DNA from: Arachis hypogaea
Taxonomy: Eukaryota > Streptophyta > Magnoliopsida > Fabales > Fabaceae
Assembly: GCF_003086295.3 (NCBI RefSeq)
Contig: NC_092042.1
Coordinates: 46,250,137 to 46,314,136, forward strand
Direction: 5' to 3'
Length of the DNA stretch: 64,000 nt
Positions 48,248 through 60,606 of this stretch are shown here, piece by piece. The position numbers and the translations under genes were made by a program. The stretch's first letter is position 1. Each line of letters begins with the position of its first letter. The notes under the pieces were generated by a model that was given only the letters and a program-made list of their open reading frames with translations, was not told where the DNA came from and did no database searches.

Positions 48248-51200
48248 CTATGTGGAGGTAACCGCCAATCCGGCGATTAAGCAACAAACTTCAAACTTCC
48301 ATCTTGGTAATGCCTTGGTCATCATATCAGAACCATTCTCATCAATATGAACCTTTTCAAGTTCCAACAACTCAGCATCCAAAACATCACGTATCCAATG
48401 ATACCTCACATCAATATGTTTGGACCGAGAATGAAAAGTAGAATTTTTACCAAGATGTATAGCACTTTGACTATCACAAAACAACACATACCTCTCTTGA
48501 GTAGACCCGAGTTCCTTCAAGAATTTCTTCATCCAAAGCATCTCCTTGCACGCTTCGGTAATGGCAATAAACTCGGCCTCGGTAGTAGACAAAGCAACAC
48601 ATTTTTGCAATCTTGATTGCCAAGACACAGCTCCACCCGCAAAGTTGATCAAAAAGCCTGAAATGGACCTTCTAGAGTCAATATCTCCTGCCATGTCTGA
48701 GTCAGTGTAACCAACTAGAATAGGCTTATCACTTCCATAACACAACTTCATGTTAGAAGTACCATGAAGATATCTCATTATCCATTTTACAGCATTCCAA
48801 TGCTCTCTTCCTGGGTTTGAAACAAAACGGCTAACACAACCAACAGCATGAGCTATATCCGGTCTTGTGCACACCATAGCATACATTAAACTACCCACGG
48901 CTGATGCATATGGAACTTTTTCCATGTCTTTCTTCTCTTCATCACTTGATGGACTTTGCTTGCAACTCAATTTGAAGTGTGTAGCAAGAGGAGTACTAAC
49001 GACCTTTGCTTTCTCCATTTGGAACCTGTGCAACATTGTCTCTATGTATTTCTCCTGTGACAACCAAAGTTTCTTCTCCTTTCTATCACGCTCGATTCTT
49101 ATGCCAAGAATCTCCTTTGCTGGACCAAGGTCCTTCATTGCAAATGACATTGCAAGTTGCTTCTTCAACATATCAATCCTAGAAGCATTCTGACCAACAA
49201 TAAGCATATCATCAACATATATCAAAAGGATAATAAAATCATTACTAGAAAACTGTTTAACAAATACACAATGATCAGAAGTAGTCTTCTTGTAGCCTTG
49301 TTCTGCCATAACAGACTCGAACTTCTTGTACCACTGTCTTGGAGCTTGCTTCAAGCCATACAAGCTCTTCTTCAGTTTGCAAACATGATCCTCTTTGCCT
49401 TTTACCATGAAACCTTCAGGTTGTTCCATGTAAATTTCATCCTTAAGATCGCCATGAAGGAAAGCAGTTTTCACATCCATCTGCTCTATCTCTAATCAAG
49501 ACTTGCAGCCAAACTCAAAACAGTCCTAATAGAAGATCTTCTCACAACCAGTGAAAAGATTTCATTATAGTCAACTCCCTTTTTTCTGCCTGTAGCCCTT
49601 GACCACCAATCTAGCCTTGTACCTTGGACACTGAGAATTTTCTTCATGCTTCAACCTATAAACCCACCTGTTCTGCAAAGCTTTCTTTCCTTTTGGCAAC
49701 TTCACAAGCTCAAATGTTTGATTATCATACAAGGATTTCATTTCATCTTGCATTGCATCAAAGCATTTCTTATTGTCGTCACCTTCCATAGCTTCCGTAT
49801 AACATTCAGGTTCTCCCCCATCAGTCAAGGTCACATATCCATCAGTAAATGTTACATACTCACTAGAAGGATACCTCGTTGAAGGTCGTCGCTCTCTAGT
49901 AGACCTCCTAGGATGGAAACCTGGTGGATCTTCAGGTAGCTCAGGTTGATTATCAGCATCATCATCAACTGGAGCATCAATTGGATCTCCCATCTCCTGG
50001 TCATCAGGAGCCAAAGGCTCATTTTGTTGCATATGCTCCTGATATTGATTCTCTATTTGTTCTGACAAAGGAGGCGGCTGAACTGGATCTACATCAGTCA
50101 AGTCACTGCTCTCTTGTGATTGACTCTTCTTTGCCTTATCAATGTCCTCAATGGTCTGGTCTTCAATAAACTCTACATCATGGCTCCTTACAAGCTTCTT
50201 TTCAAATGGATCATAAAGCCTGTAACCAAACTCATCTTGACCATACCCAATAAAAATGCACTGCCTTGTCTTCATATCCAACTTGGACCTCTCATCCTTT
50301 GGAACATGAACAAATGCTTTGCATCCAAAGACTCTCAAGTGACCATACGAGACATCTTTACCCGACCAAACATGATCCGGAACATCATTGTCCAAAGCAA
50401 TTGTAGGACTCAGATTAATCACATGAGCCGCTGTAAGTAGCGCTTCACCCCAAAAGACTTTAGGTAGCTTAGCTTCAGTAAGCATACACCTAACTCTTTC
50501 AATCAGTGTTCTATTCATCCTTTCTGCCAAACCGTTCAACTGAGGTGTTTTAGGAGGTGTCTTTTCATGCCTAATGCCTTGCTGCTTGCAATACACATCA
50601 AATGGTCCACAATACTCACCACTATTATCAGTGCGAATACATTTAAGCTTTTTACCTGTTTCCCTCTCAACCAAAGCTTGGAATTGTTTGAATTTTTCCA
50701 AAGCTTGGTTCTTTGTTTTTAAAGCATAAGTCCAAAGCTTTCTTGAATGATCATCAATAAAAGTAATAAAGTAAATAGCTCCACTAAAAGACCGTACCTT
50801 CAAAGGACCACAAATATCGGAGTGCACCAATTCCAAGAATTCTGATTTTCTTGAAGGTTGATGCTTCTTGAAGGATAATCTTCTTTGTTTGCCAGCCATG
50901 CAATGAGAACATTTCTCCAACTCTGCATTCTTCAAACCTGAAAGAGCATCCTTTCTAGCCAAATAGCTAAGTCCTTTTTCACTAATATGACCAAGTCGTC
51001 TGTGCCACAAGCTACAAACTTCTTTACTTTCAATCGCATTCACACTACCTTTTGCAATCATGGCATGCATCACATACAAACTTGAAGTACCTTTTTCTCG
51101 AGCCACCACTAAGTTGCCTTTAGTAAGCTTCCATTGTCCAAAGCCGAAAGTGTTTACAAAGCCTTCATTATCAAGCCTTTTAACTGAAACCAAATTCAAG

Positions 51201-52282
51201 CGAACATCTGGAGCGTGTCTAACATCTTTAAGTAGTAGCTTCATTCCCATATTGGTCTCAAGACAAACATCTCCTACACCAATAACCTTGGCCAAACCAT
51301 CATTACCCATCTTAAGCACTCCAAAATTACCTGGAGTATAAGAAGTGAAGAACTCCTTCTTTGGTGTAACATGTATTGAGGCGCCACTATCAATTACCCA
51401 GCTGAACTCATCATCAGAAACAAGATTGACCTTGTACTCATAATCAGCAATATCAACAGTAAGAAGATCATCTGAAATAGAAGATACACGATCATTACCA
51501 CCATCATCCTTCTTTTCTTGCTTACCTTTGTTCTCCTTTTTCCAAAGATAGCAATATTTTTGAACGTGACCCATTTTGTGATAGTAGCGACACTCAACAT
51601 TCTTGTATCTTCCTTTGGATTTGCTCTTGCTTTTACCTCTACCCTTTTGAACTCTATTCTGATTTCTCCCCCTGGTTTCAGTGACTAACATTTCAGAGTG
51701 TGACGAAGAATTCTGCGTCTTCCTTCTCATCTCTTCATTTAAAATGCCACCTTTAACAAGTTGCATGCTCACTTTACCATTCGGAGCAGAATTAGTAAGA
51801 GAGATACGAAATGTCTCCCAAGAATCTGGTAGAGTATTTAGCAACCACAATCCTTGAACCTCATCTTCAAACATGATTCCCATGCTTGACAACTGATCCA
51901 GAACTCCTTGAAATTCATTCAAGTGATCTAATACTTGTGATCCCTCTTTGTATCTCAAATTCATCAACATATTTAACAAGTACAATTTATTGTTGCCAGA
52001 CTTGGAAGCATACAAGGATTCAATTTGATTCCACAAAGCCCTAGCATGAGTCTCATTAGCAATGTGATTATAAACATTATCATCCACCCATTGCCTAATA
52101 AAACCACAAACTTGTTGGTGTTCAAACTCCCATTCTTCATCTGTTTTAGATTCTGGTTTTTGTGTAGAAAATACGGGTAAATGTAGATTTTTGACAAACA
52201 ACAAATCTTTCATTTTGCCCTTCCATAGATGGTAATTAGTGCCATTCAAACTTATCATCCTAGTAGAATTATTTGCCTCCAT
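48248..52282 (-). pseudogene. gag-pol: gag-pol of the copia element (two compensating indels)
   Basis: Start ATG 52282 ([20 protein letters not shown]); stop TAG 48248-48250. Order: UBN2-type Gag; degenerate zinc knuckle [14 protein letters not shown] (second Cys is Tyr, about 51590); protease [12 protein letters not shown] (about 51400); integrase with [25 protein letters not shown] and [10 protein letters not shown] (about 51000-50470); RT with KARLVVKGY and YVDDMLIVG (about 49205); RNase H with GYTDSDMAGD and STTEAEFIA. An extra base in the A6G3 run (49577-49585) and a lost base near 49490-49497 put about 85 bp of the RT out of frame, then restore it. Both halves are therefore in one frame, split by stops. 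Confidence 0.92.
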
Positions 52283-52332
52283 CTTTCAAGTAAGTTATAA
52301 CCAAATACCCAAAACTGAGCTCTGATGCCAAT

Positions 52333-53017
52333 TGATAGGAATAAAACACAATTCCCTACTTGCAAGAATCAGAGGAGCAACAATATCCACTCACAACAAG
52401 TATTAACACCAGCACAATAATACCCAATAGCAGCGGAAAAATCACATAAACCAAAAATTATAAGCAAGTTATCACACCAAGATTTTTAACGTGGAAAACC
52501 TCCTCAATGAGAGAAGTAAAAACTACGAGTCACCAAGACCAGGATATAGCTTCACTATGATAAAAAAAATAGGGTACAAGAGAGTCACAAATTACTGCAC
52601 AAAACGTGCATACAACAAGCCAAACAACCCAAACTTCAAAGCTTTCAAAACAAGAACAAGATGAAAATACCACAAAAACAGAGCTACTGTGCGTGGCCAA
52701 TATCTCCAGCTACAGATGTCGAATTGAAGATCCGAACGGTGAAATCAAAGAACTAGATGTGTAGAATATACTGTCCAAATTTGAGCTCGATCCAACGGTT
52801 AACAAATCTGCAGTGACCAATTTACAGAGACAGCTTTGTGTATGTGCGAAAATGACTTTCTCTCCTCTTTTCTCTCTAGTGTTTGGTGTTCTCCTTGCAA
52901 ATGACCTCTCTCTCTCTCTCAACCCTAACTCACCTCAGCCACTTCAACTAATCATGGGCTTGGATACTAGCATTTGGACTTTTTCTCCACATAGGAAGGG
53001 AGCCCAAAAACCCAACA
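52333..53017 (-). repeat. 5' LTR of the copia element
   Basis: It is 685 bp. The primer binding site directly follows its end (52319-52330). Confidence 0.95.
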
Positions 53018-53022
53018 CCTTG

Positions 53023-53460
53023 GACCACATACAGGATGTTTGTGTGTTATTAAATTGCTATTGCAACTGCAAGCTCTCGTGTTTTATTTGGTATGACAAC
53101 ATTTTAAATTAAGTTTGTTCTGAGCTTTAGAGTTATTCTTTTGTGAAAAGTAATGTGGTATAAATTATAGATTATATGATTTTGTAACTGTTAAGTTGTG
53201 ATTTATAATGTTCTTGTATTGTAATGGAAATGTTTAACTTCATTTTGGTTACAAATTAAGTATTTACTTCAACATCGTATGGTTAGGCTCTTAGATTGCT
53301 TCATTAATTCACTGACAGCTATCTTCATGCATTATAGGTTTCGCATGAAGGACCAATGTGTGACCTCTTGTGGTCTGATCCAGATAATCGTGGTGGTTGA
53401 AGAATATCTCCATGTAGTGATGGATACACATTTGGCCAGGATATCGCAACTCAATTCAAT
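53023..53460 (+). pseudogene. PP2A-type phosphatase fragment right of the copia: exon end, intron, next exon
   Basis: 53023-53034 encodes DHIQ. About 300 bp of intron-like AT-rich sequence follows, ending TTATAG at 53332-53337. Then 53338-53460 encodes a run closely matching the PP2A/PP4 catalytic subunit block EGPMCDLLWSDPDNRGG ... GYTFGQDIATQFN. A TGA at 53395-53397 replaces the conserved Trp, and the RGA before GYTF is changed. The region holds the VPHEGPMCD and GYTFGQD landmarks only. Intron retention suggests DNA-level capture by the transposon. Confidence 0.75.
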
Positions 53461-54350
53461 TTTTGAATACTATATTCATTTTGAGTCAAGTTTATTAATG
53501 ATGTGATTAATTATTGTGCATAATCATTCAAAGACTCAACTAATACAAAAAACAATCTCTCAGATGAAAAACCAACACAATTTTATCTAAATCAAGATTT
53601 TGTTTTCTTCTATGTTTCATTTATACTCATAGCTAATCGCAGTTAATATGTCCCCTATCAATATGTAATCCAATATTTTTACATATATTCGTGATCATAT
53701 TTATAAAGTTCGAATGACTTTTTTTTGTCTTGCAACTGTGTTCAGTGAGCATTACACATTTCTTTGTGCAATTTAGAATCAAAGGTAGCAAACGTTTTCT
53801 TTTACCTACTTAATTTCATTCTAAGACCAATTTGGTATTTTTCATCTTCTCCTTTTTTTTGGCAGATCAATATCAGAATGAAATATCTCCTTAGGCCCCT
53901 ATTTTTTGCACTCAATCTCTACTGCCTATCCACTAGGGACCATTATCAAAATGTGCATTTTGCTTCTGGCATTTTGTTTTGGAGATATCATTCTCTTGAT
54001 TTGTTATAATTTTACTCTTGTGATATTTTAGCTATCTTTATGTTGCTCTTATTTTTGTATTTGTTTAAATGTAAACATGCCTGCTGTAAGAATTATCATT
54101 AAATGTTTTTATTTATTTTAATAACAAATTTTATAATGAAATCATGAAGCCAGATTTGATCATAATTGTGACAGAAAATGAAAGATCAATGAGTGCCAGA
54201 CGGTAGGTTACAACTGATTTGTTATTACTTTACTTGTGATATTTTAATCATTTTTAGCTTGCTCTTATTTTTGTGTTTGTCTAGATGTAGAAACAATATG
54301 ATTGAGTAGCTTGATGAAGCCAATTTTTTTTAATATAATTGTGAAAAATG
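53461..54350. other. Noncoding CACTA body with a diverged 200 bp duplication
   Basis: About 54006-54160 and 54217-54330 share TTGTGATATTTTA, GCTCTTATTTTTGTNTTTGT and ATAATTGTGA blocks in order. No gene seen. Confidence 0.45.
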
Positions 54351-54637
54351 TGGGGGTTATAAACATCCGCAATATACATATTTTTTAAATTGATTTCAAA
54401 ATTGCAGCAGTTTACAAACCGCTATAATTTTTAAAAAAACTTATTAGCCAAATTGCAGCGGTTTTAAACCGTCGCAAATAATCTAATCCTATTTTGCGGC
54501 GTTTCTGCCAACGGTTCTGTGCCACAAAATCAAATCTTCACACCCTAAACAGCAATGGTTATCAAACTACTAGTATGCCATTTTGCAACGGTTTTTTTTC
54601 AAAAAAACCGCCATAATTTTCCATGTGTCTTGTAGTG

Positions 54638-55635
54638 TTTTTCGACGTGACAGTGTTTCCTTCAACATCTATTTCTATACTTCATCATTTTTACTTGCTT
54701 TTAACTTTCTTCTGTTTGTTCCTTTCATTTTTTTCCTAAATATGTTTGATCTCTTCTAATTTTTATCTTTTTTGTTCTATGTATCTAGTATGTTTTTTTT
54801 TTTTTTTTTGAAATGTGATTTATAAGTATGCTCTCTTTCACGGTTAGGTATCAAATTTTCTCTTTCACGGTTAGGTATCAAACTTTAAATATGTATTGTA
54901 TTGTGCCTTTTTTTTTCATTGTTATAAAATATTTTTTATTTTTTCAATTTGGTTCACAAATTTAATTATGATAGGATACTTGATTATCCGAATCAATTCA
55001 ATTCAAATTTGATAGGTTTGAATTAATTTGAATACAGTCACAAAAAATACACTAATCCAATCTAATCTAACTCGATCAAATTAGATTACTTCATTCTCAA
55101 TTTCTTCCAAACTTATCCCAACTCAATCCTACTACACGCCTAGTTCCTGTTCCATATATAATTATCTGCTAATGACTACTAGCTATTAGTATCATGTAGA
55201 AAACAAAAAGCGTAGATTTTACTCCAACATTTTTTTTGATAATATCTTTCGCTCACTTCCTTTTTCATTATGTCGCTTCTATTTTGACAATTCATCCATT
55301 AAAACATTATGCTTTGTCACATGCGTTGCTACATTCTAAGCTTCACAATGGAGGCTAGAAGTCTATGGTGGTAAATAAATAAATGAAACTATAGATTTGC
55401 ATTTGAAATCTGTACAAACTGGACAACGATTAAAAAAGAAATTAAAATAAATCTATTAAAGAGTACGTACTACGTAATCCCAAACTTTGACCTTCACGAT
55501 AATTGATCCCTTTATTTAAGTCATTAGTGATATTTTAATAATATATCCACAGCGTTTGATTATGAAAATTGGATTAGAGGTGTTTTTCACATCTCGAGTT
55601 GAAGTAAACCAAGTAAGATGAAAAGGGTCAAAATT
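54638..55635. other. AT-rich sequence with a small tandem repeat
   Basis: No gene. A 27 bp unit (CTCTTTCACGGTTAGGTATC...) is repeated twice at 54833-54859 and 54860-54886. A T18 run lies at about 54792-54809. Confidence 0.6.
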
Positions 55636-56410
55636 CTAATCGTAGGGTATTTTAATTTTTGTTAAACTTAGTGTCAAAATTATTTTACTTTTAAAATGAA
55701 TTCTATAAGTATTTTAGTCTTTTGAAAATTCAAATTCAAATTTTTAGTTTCTAATACAATTAAATAACCATGATCTTAAATTGTTGGTATTTTAGTCTTT
55801 TAAAATTAATTTTGAAAGGTTATTTTAGTCTTTTAAAATCAAATTCAAATATCTAATTTTTAATTTAACTAAATTATCTTAATTAATCTTGTAAGGATAT
55901 TTTAGTATTTTTAAAATTAATATTAAAAACATATTTTAGTCTCTTAAAAAATAAACTGTATGTGTATTCTAGTCTTTTTAGAAGTTCAAATTTATAATTT
56001 CTAGTACAGTGAAACAACTTTAATTCTAGAAAGATATTTTAGTCATTTTAAGATCAATCTTAAAAAGGTTATTTCAAACTTTTAAAATTAACTATAAAAA
56101 TATTTTAGTCTTCTTAATATTTAATTCAAACTATAAAGATATTTTTCTGATAATCAAACCATCTTAATCAAACTTTTAGTCTTTTTAAAACTAATTCTAA
56201 AAGAGTTTTAGTCTCTTAAAATGAATTATATGTGTATTTTACTCATTTTAAAATTGAAATCAAATTTTAATTCCTAATATATAATTGAACAACCTTAAAC
56301 TAAAAAAAAACTAATCTTCTAAAAATGAATCCTAAAATATTATTTTTGTAAACTTTTAGAAATAGAAATTTAGTCCTTTTAAAAAGTTCATATTTTAGTC
56401 TTTATTATAA
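55636..56410. repeat. Degenerate ATTTTAGTCTTTTAAAAT repeat array
   Basis: At least ten imperfect copies of TATTTTAGTCTTTTAAAAT occur every 40-90 bases, some in a longer unit with CAAATTCAAATTTTTAGTTTCTAAT. It looks like an old, diverged minisatellite with a composite unit. Confidence 0.6.
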
Positions 56411-56414
56411 TGTG

Positions 56415-57044
56415 GTAAAGATCCTTGGCAATTGGATCATCGTTATAAAACTTAGAGTAGAACGAATGCTTTAATGTGATTAGTGCTTATGCATGCACCA
56501 AAAATAGCTTTGAAAAAATAACATAAGATATGAATTTGGGAGGAGCTAGAAAGTGTAATCTGAAACATATTTTTGGGAGATAATTAAAATTTTCTTAGGA
56601 TATTTTTAAGTCATACTATAAAGTTATGGGTGAGAGTGATAGAACAGAAATTGAGAAAAGAGACATAAATATTAAAAAATTAGTTTGATTTTATGCAGGA
56701 TAAATCTGCCATTGAAACTATATATTTGTTAAGCAAAATGATGAAGAGATATTAGCTAGAGTAACAAAAATGATCTTCACATGGTGTTTATTGATTTGGA
56801 AAAAATATATGACAAAAAACTAAGAGAGAAAAGTCTTGAAAAAGAAGAGAGTAAGAATTGTATATATTTGTGCAATTAAGGATATATACAACAAGATTAC
56901 AACTACTATGAAAATTTAAAGTGACATAACTGAGGAGTTTTCTATTGGTGCAGATTACACCAAGGATCATCTCTAAGTCTATATCTCTTCGCTTCGAATT
57001 TGTGGGTGCTTACCAAGCATATCCAAAAAATTAGTATTATGGTG
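56415..57044 (+). pseudogene. Decayed LINE (L1-type) ORF2, segment 1
   Basis: Despite many stops and frameshifts, the reading gives VISAYA (end of the endonuclease) and, after an internal deletion, TIKLWVRVIEQ, then FDFMQDKSAIETIYLL, VFIDLEK and LHQGSSLS of a plant L1 reverse transcriptase. It stops at the LTR insertion after 57044. The 5' end is missing. Confidence 0.75.
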
Positions 57045-60000
57045 TGTAACACCCTAATTAGCCTAAACTTTACCTCGCGTCGTAAAGCAAAGGTTAATCA
57101 AAGGTTATGACAGTTCTAAAACTTATACATATAATATATAAAAGAAGTAATATATATAGTCTAGAAGCCCGATGAAGGATATAGCTCAAAAAGAGGATTT
57201 AAAAAGCGCAAAATATACTCACGAACCTACTAACTTAAAGCACAAGATATAGATATAATATAACAAAATATTAGAGTATAATAGTGTAAAGGTCTAGCCA
57301 CGGCTCGCGGAGTTTAAGTCGGCTAGCTATATACAGACATACAGAAATCTGATAGTAAAAACAGCTTATACAAGTTTTTCTCTCAGAATAAGCCTCTAGG
57401 CAAAAACAAAATACAAAAGATGAGAGAATAAACAAAAGAGATCAAAAGACTTCCAAAACAGAAAGAAAATCCTCCACTCTGTCACCACCAAGCAACTCAC
57501 CGAGGTGGTTGCGACCTGCATCTAAAAAACAACAACAAAATATGGTATGAGAACCGGAGGTTCTCAGTATGGTAACAGTGCCAAGTGATATAAGATATAA
57601 GACCCCGGGACGCCAAAGGCAATCCTAGAACTTCATATCCATCACAAGATTCATCTTAGAACATAATTAAAACCGTTAAAGCATAACTAAAACCATAACA
57701 TAACTTAAAAGCTTAACCTAACTTAAAGGGCAATCTAGCTTAAGGGATTTTCTAGTCTAACAGATCTCCGCTATCCCACAGCCTTCACCAACATATCCTC
57801 CATGCGATCTCATCGCCACCACCTTCCGAACCTCCTCAATCCCAGCAGAAAACACAATAATTTCAATTCAAGTAAAACACAAGCATAGGCATATATAGCA
57901 AATAATTCAAGTAGGCAATTAGGTATGTTATACAATTAGGCAAGCAATTACAAGTCGACAAAGCAAACAAACAGATAGAAGATACACATAATGAATACAT
58001 GTCCTATTGGTTGTGATATCACAATGTCGGTTCAACTGCCAACCCGACACATCTCCATGGAGATGTCACCCTTCGTAATCATCATTGGGAACCCCCGAGA
58101 TATGGTGCTCGGAACACCGTCCAAGATTTTGTACCTGCATACTCTATTGATCTGAAGGGATGCGAGTGGGATACTCTTACCACAGACCTCACATCTCAAC
58201 GTAAGCGGGATTCACCACCGTCCTTATGCCGCCGCCACTACCTCGATAGGCGGGATTAACCACCATCCCTGCCAGGCACATAGCGTCTCAACAATCTCAG
58301 TATAAAATATTAGTTCAGTAGTTTTCAGAAAATATTTTCAGTCTATCATGGATTCAGCATTTTATTTCGAGTCCTTGACTCATCTCAACTACTGTCAATT
58401 CACATTTCTTTTCGGAACTCATTAGTTTGTCAGTTTCTCGATTTAGGAATCTTTCTCTCTTCTTATTCCACCATACCCATCCTCAGTACACCAGAAGGCT
58501 AAGCCTCCGTCCTCTAACTTTTCAAATTAATACCAATTTCAAACTCCTAGGATCTTTCCCATGTTTTAATGTCTGATATTAAGCCCAAGAGTCTTAATTA
58601 GGTGTCAAGAAGTATACAAACTTGTTAGAAAGGTGAAATAGTTTGAAAACAAAGTTTAAGTTGTAAAACAGGGCATGTGCGTTAGCACAGGGGTGTCTGT
58701 GCGCATGCCCAAAGAGATTTTTAAAATGTGTGCGTACACATAGAGCTGTGCTTACGCACAAGTACAAAATTTCACAATTCTATTCGCTCGCACAAGGTGT
58801 GCTAGCGCCCTCAACAGATTGCACTTCCCAACGTGTGCGTGCGCACAGGTTGTAAAACTCCATTGGTTATGTGCGCGCACAGGTTGTGCTAGCCCTCTAA
58901 ACAGAAAGCCTTCCCCTGTGTGATAGGGGTGTGCGTGCGCACAGGTTCAAAAAATGATAGGGGTGTGCGTGCTCACAAGGCTGTGCGTGTGCACACAAAC
59001 CAAAAATCACAAAAATTCTGCAACATTGTAGAATTTCAGATTTGGACACCAAACTTTCCACAATCATATCTTCCTCTACCGAAATTGGATTTCCACAAAA
59101 CTTAAACCATTTTAAAGCTTGTTCAATCATCTTTCATTTGGTATAAAAAGCATTGAATTGCAAGCAATGTAGCTCAAGATATGATTCTTGGAAGTTCATC
59201 AAAAATATCCTTTCTACCAAAATTTCACAAGTACTCAATTTTCCAAATTCTCAACCAACATCAAACCAAAACAATACCAAACTCCAATTTACATCACAAT
59301 CTACCCTCTTTGGTCATAATTCACCATTCATACCAATTTTTCCATAACACTTCATCATTCTCAATCTCAATTATCAAATATATAACATTACAAACAATTT
59401 TCCACCAACATATTCACCAATCATCATTCTATCACTATCAATCTTCATCATCAAACTCATTCATACTCCATATTAATGATCAACAATATTCATTCATCCA
59501 AATTCATCATACATCATATCTCAACATCATTAATTACCAAGATTAACAATATTAATTCATCATACCTCATCAACTAACCAACATCAACAACCATATCATT
59601 TCAAACCTACCCTATGGGTCACTAGCCTAAGTGTCTAGAAATATTATATACTACATAGAGGAAATCGAAACCATACCTTGGCCGATTTCCAATATGTACC
59701 AAAACTCAAATTGAGTGCAAAACGAGCTACCAATCACAAGCAAGCCACTGATTTAACTCCAACAAGCACCAACAAGCTCCAATAATTGCCAATAATCACA
59801 ACTTCAAGCTATAATACACATAAATCATCACTAATCAACTTAGGGCTCATCATAAATAAAATTTCACAAGAGTTCAAGACCTCTTACCTTGCCCAATAGT
59901 TTTAGAAGCTAATTCCAATGTCAATCAAAGGCTAAAGTGCACCTAAACACTCAAAATCACAAAAATTCACTTAACAGAAAACCCAAAAATTTCGAAATTT

Positions 60001-60601
60001 TGGAGAGAAGAAGTGAGAAGGATTTTGTGATTACCAGTTTCTTGGGTGGGTTTTGTAGAGCTCTTCACGAAGAACGCGTGGCCGCAAACGGTGCGGCGAT
60101 CGGAGCTCCATAGCTCAAGATACAATCAATTGAAGAAGAGGATGAATAGTGTATTCTCTCTTCCTTAATGCAGCTGCTAGGGTTGTGTTCATGTGTTTTA
60201 TGATGCTGAAATGGGTCAAATTGGGTATTTATATATGTTGGGCCTGGGCTAAACTTAGGCCTGGTCCAACCCGTTAGCGTTTTTAGCCTGTTTGGCCTAA
60301 CTTTGGGCCAAACCTTTAAAATTAACGCCCGGTTTTTCATTTCTAATGTTTTTCTAAGGTTTTTGACTGTTTTAAATTTTTCTCACATAGTACCGGGCAG
60401 ACTTAAACCGGTTCGACCGGTTCAGCTACTGGTTTGCGATTTTTCTCGATTTTTCGCAGAAAATACATTTTCTGACTTAGAAAAATCTGCTGAGTCCAAA
60501 AATCATATTTAAATCCTTAAATTCTCATTCTAATTTTTCAGAATCTAATATGGGCAATATTAATTAACTAATTAGACAATTAATTAGTCACAATTCTTAC
60601 A
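57045..60601 (-). repeat. Long solo LTR, probably of a Tekay/Del-type gypsy element (3,557 bp)
   Basis: Bounded by TGTAACACCC and TTCTTACA, with perfect 5 bp duplication TGGTG (57040-57044 and 60602-60606). No coding domain was found. A TATATAAATA box on the minus strand (60226-60235) with a leader-like sequence after it favours minus orientation, but this is uncertain. It contains a hairpin GAGAACC-GGA-GGTTCTC (57549-57565) and TGTGCGTGCGCACA palindromes (about 58675-59000). ORFs such as 59181-59546 look accidental. Confidence 0.75.
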
Positions 60602-60606
60602 TGGTG

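Larger units (their letters stand above)
47548..53017 (-). mobile_element. Ty1/copia LTR retrotransposon (5,470 bp)
   Basis: Complete element with a perfect target duplication CCTTG (47543-47547 and 53018-53022). LTRs are 684 and 685 bp and differ at roughly 15 bases plus three small indels by eye, so insertion was fairly recent. The primer site (52319-52330, minus strand TGGCATCAGAGC) is one base off the initiator tRNA-Met type. The polypurine tract is at 48232-48243. Gag-pol order PR-IN-RT-RH is that of copia. The pol style suggests the Tork/Tnt1 group (inference). Confidence 0.95.
45880..54637. mobile_element. Probable non-autonomous CACTA transposon with captured gene fragment and copia insertion
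   Basis: The right end, read inward on the minus strand, is CACTACAAGACACATGG, a standard CACTA terminus. Before it lie subterminal CGGTTT/AAACCG inverted motifs (about 54400-54620). The proposed left end is CACTATAGGAAACAT at 45880, which matches the right end at about 11 of the first 15 bases. Both ends are flanked by TTT (45877-45879 and 54638-54640), as a 3 bp duplication requires. Without the copia insertion the element is about 3.3 kb. No transposase ORF is seen. The left end is the less certain one, because it lacks the subterminal motifs. Confidence 0.55.

Noticed and set aside
53279..53506. Native PP2A gene of the host
   Set aside because: Only about two partial exons, with a stop in the conserved WSDPDNRGG block, between CACTA ends.
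59181..59546. 121 aa ORF in the long LTR
   Set aside because: His/Ser/Ile-rich low-complexity translation of a CATCA-rich stretch.
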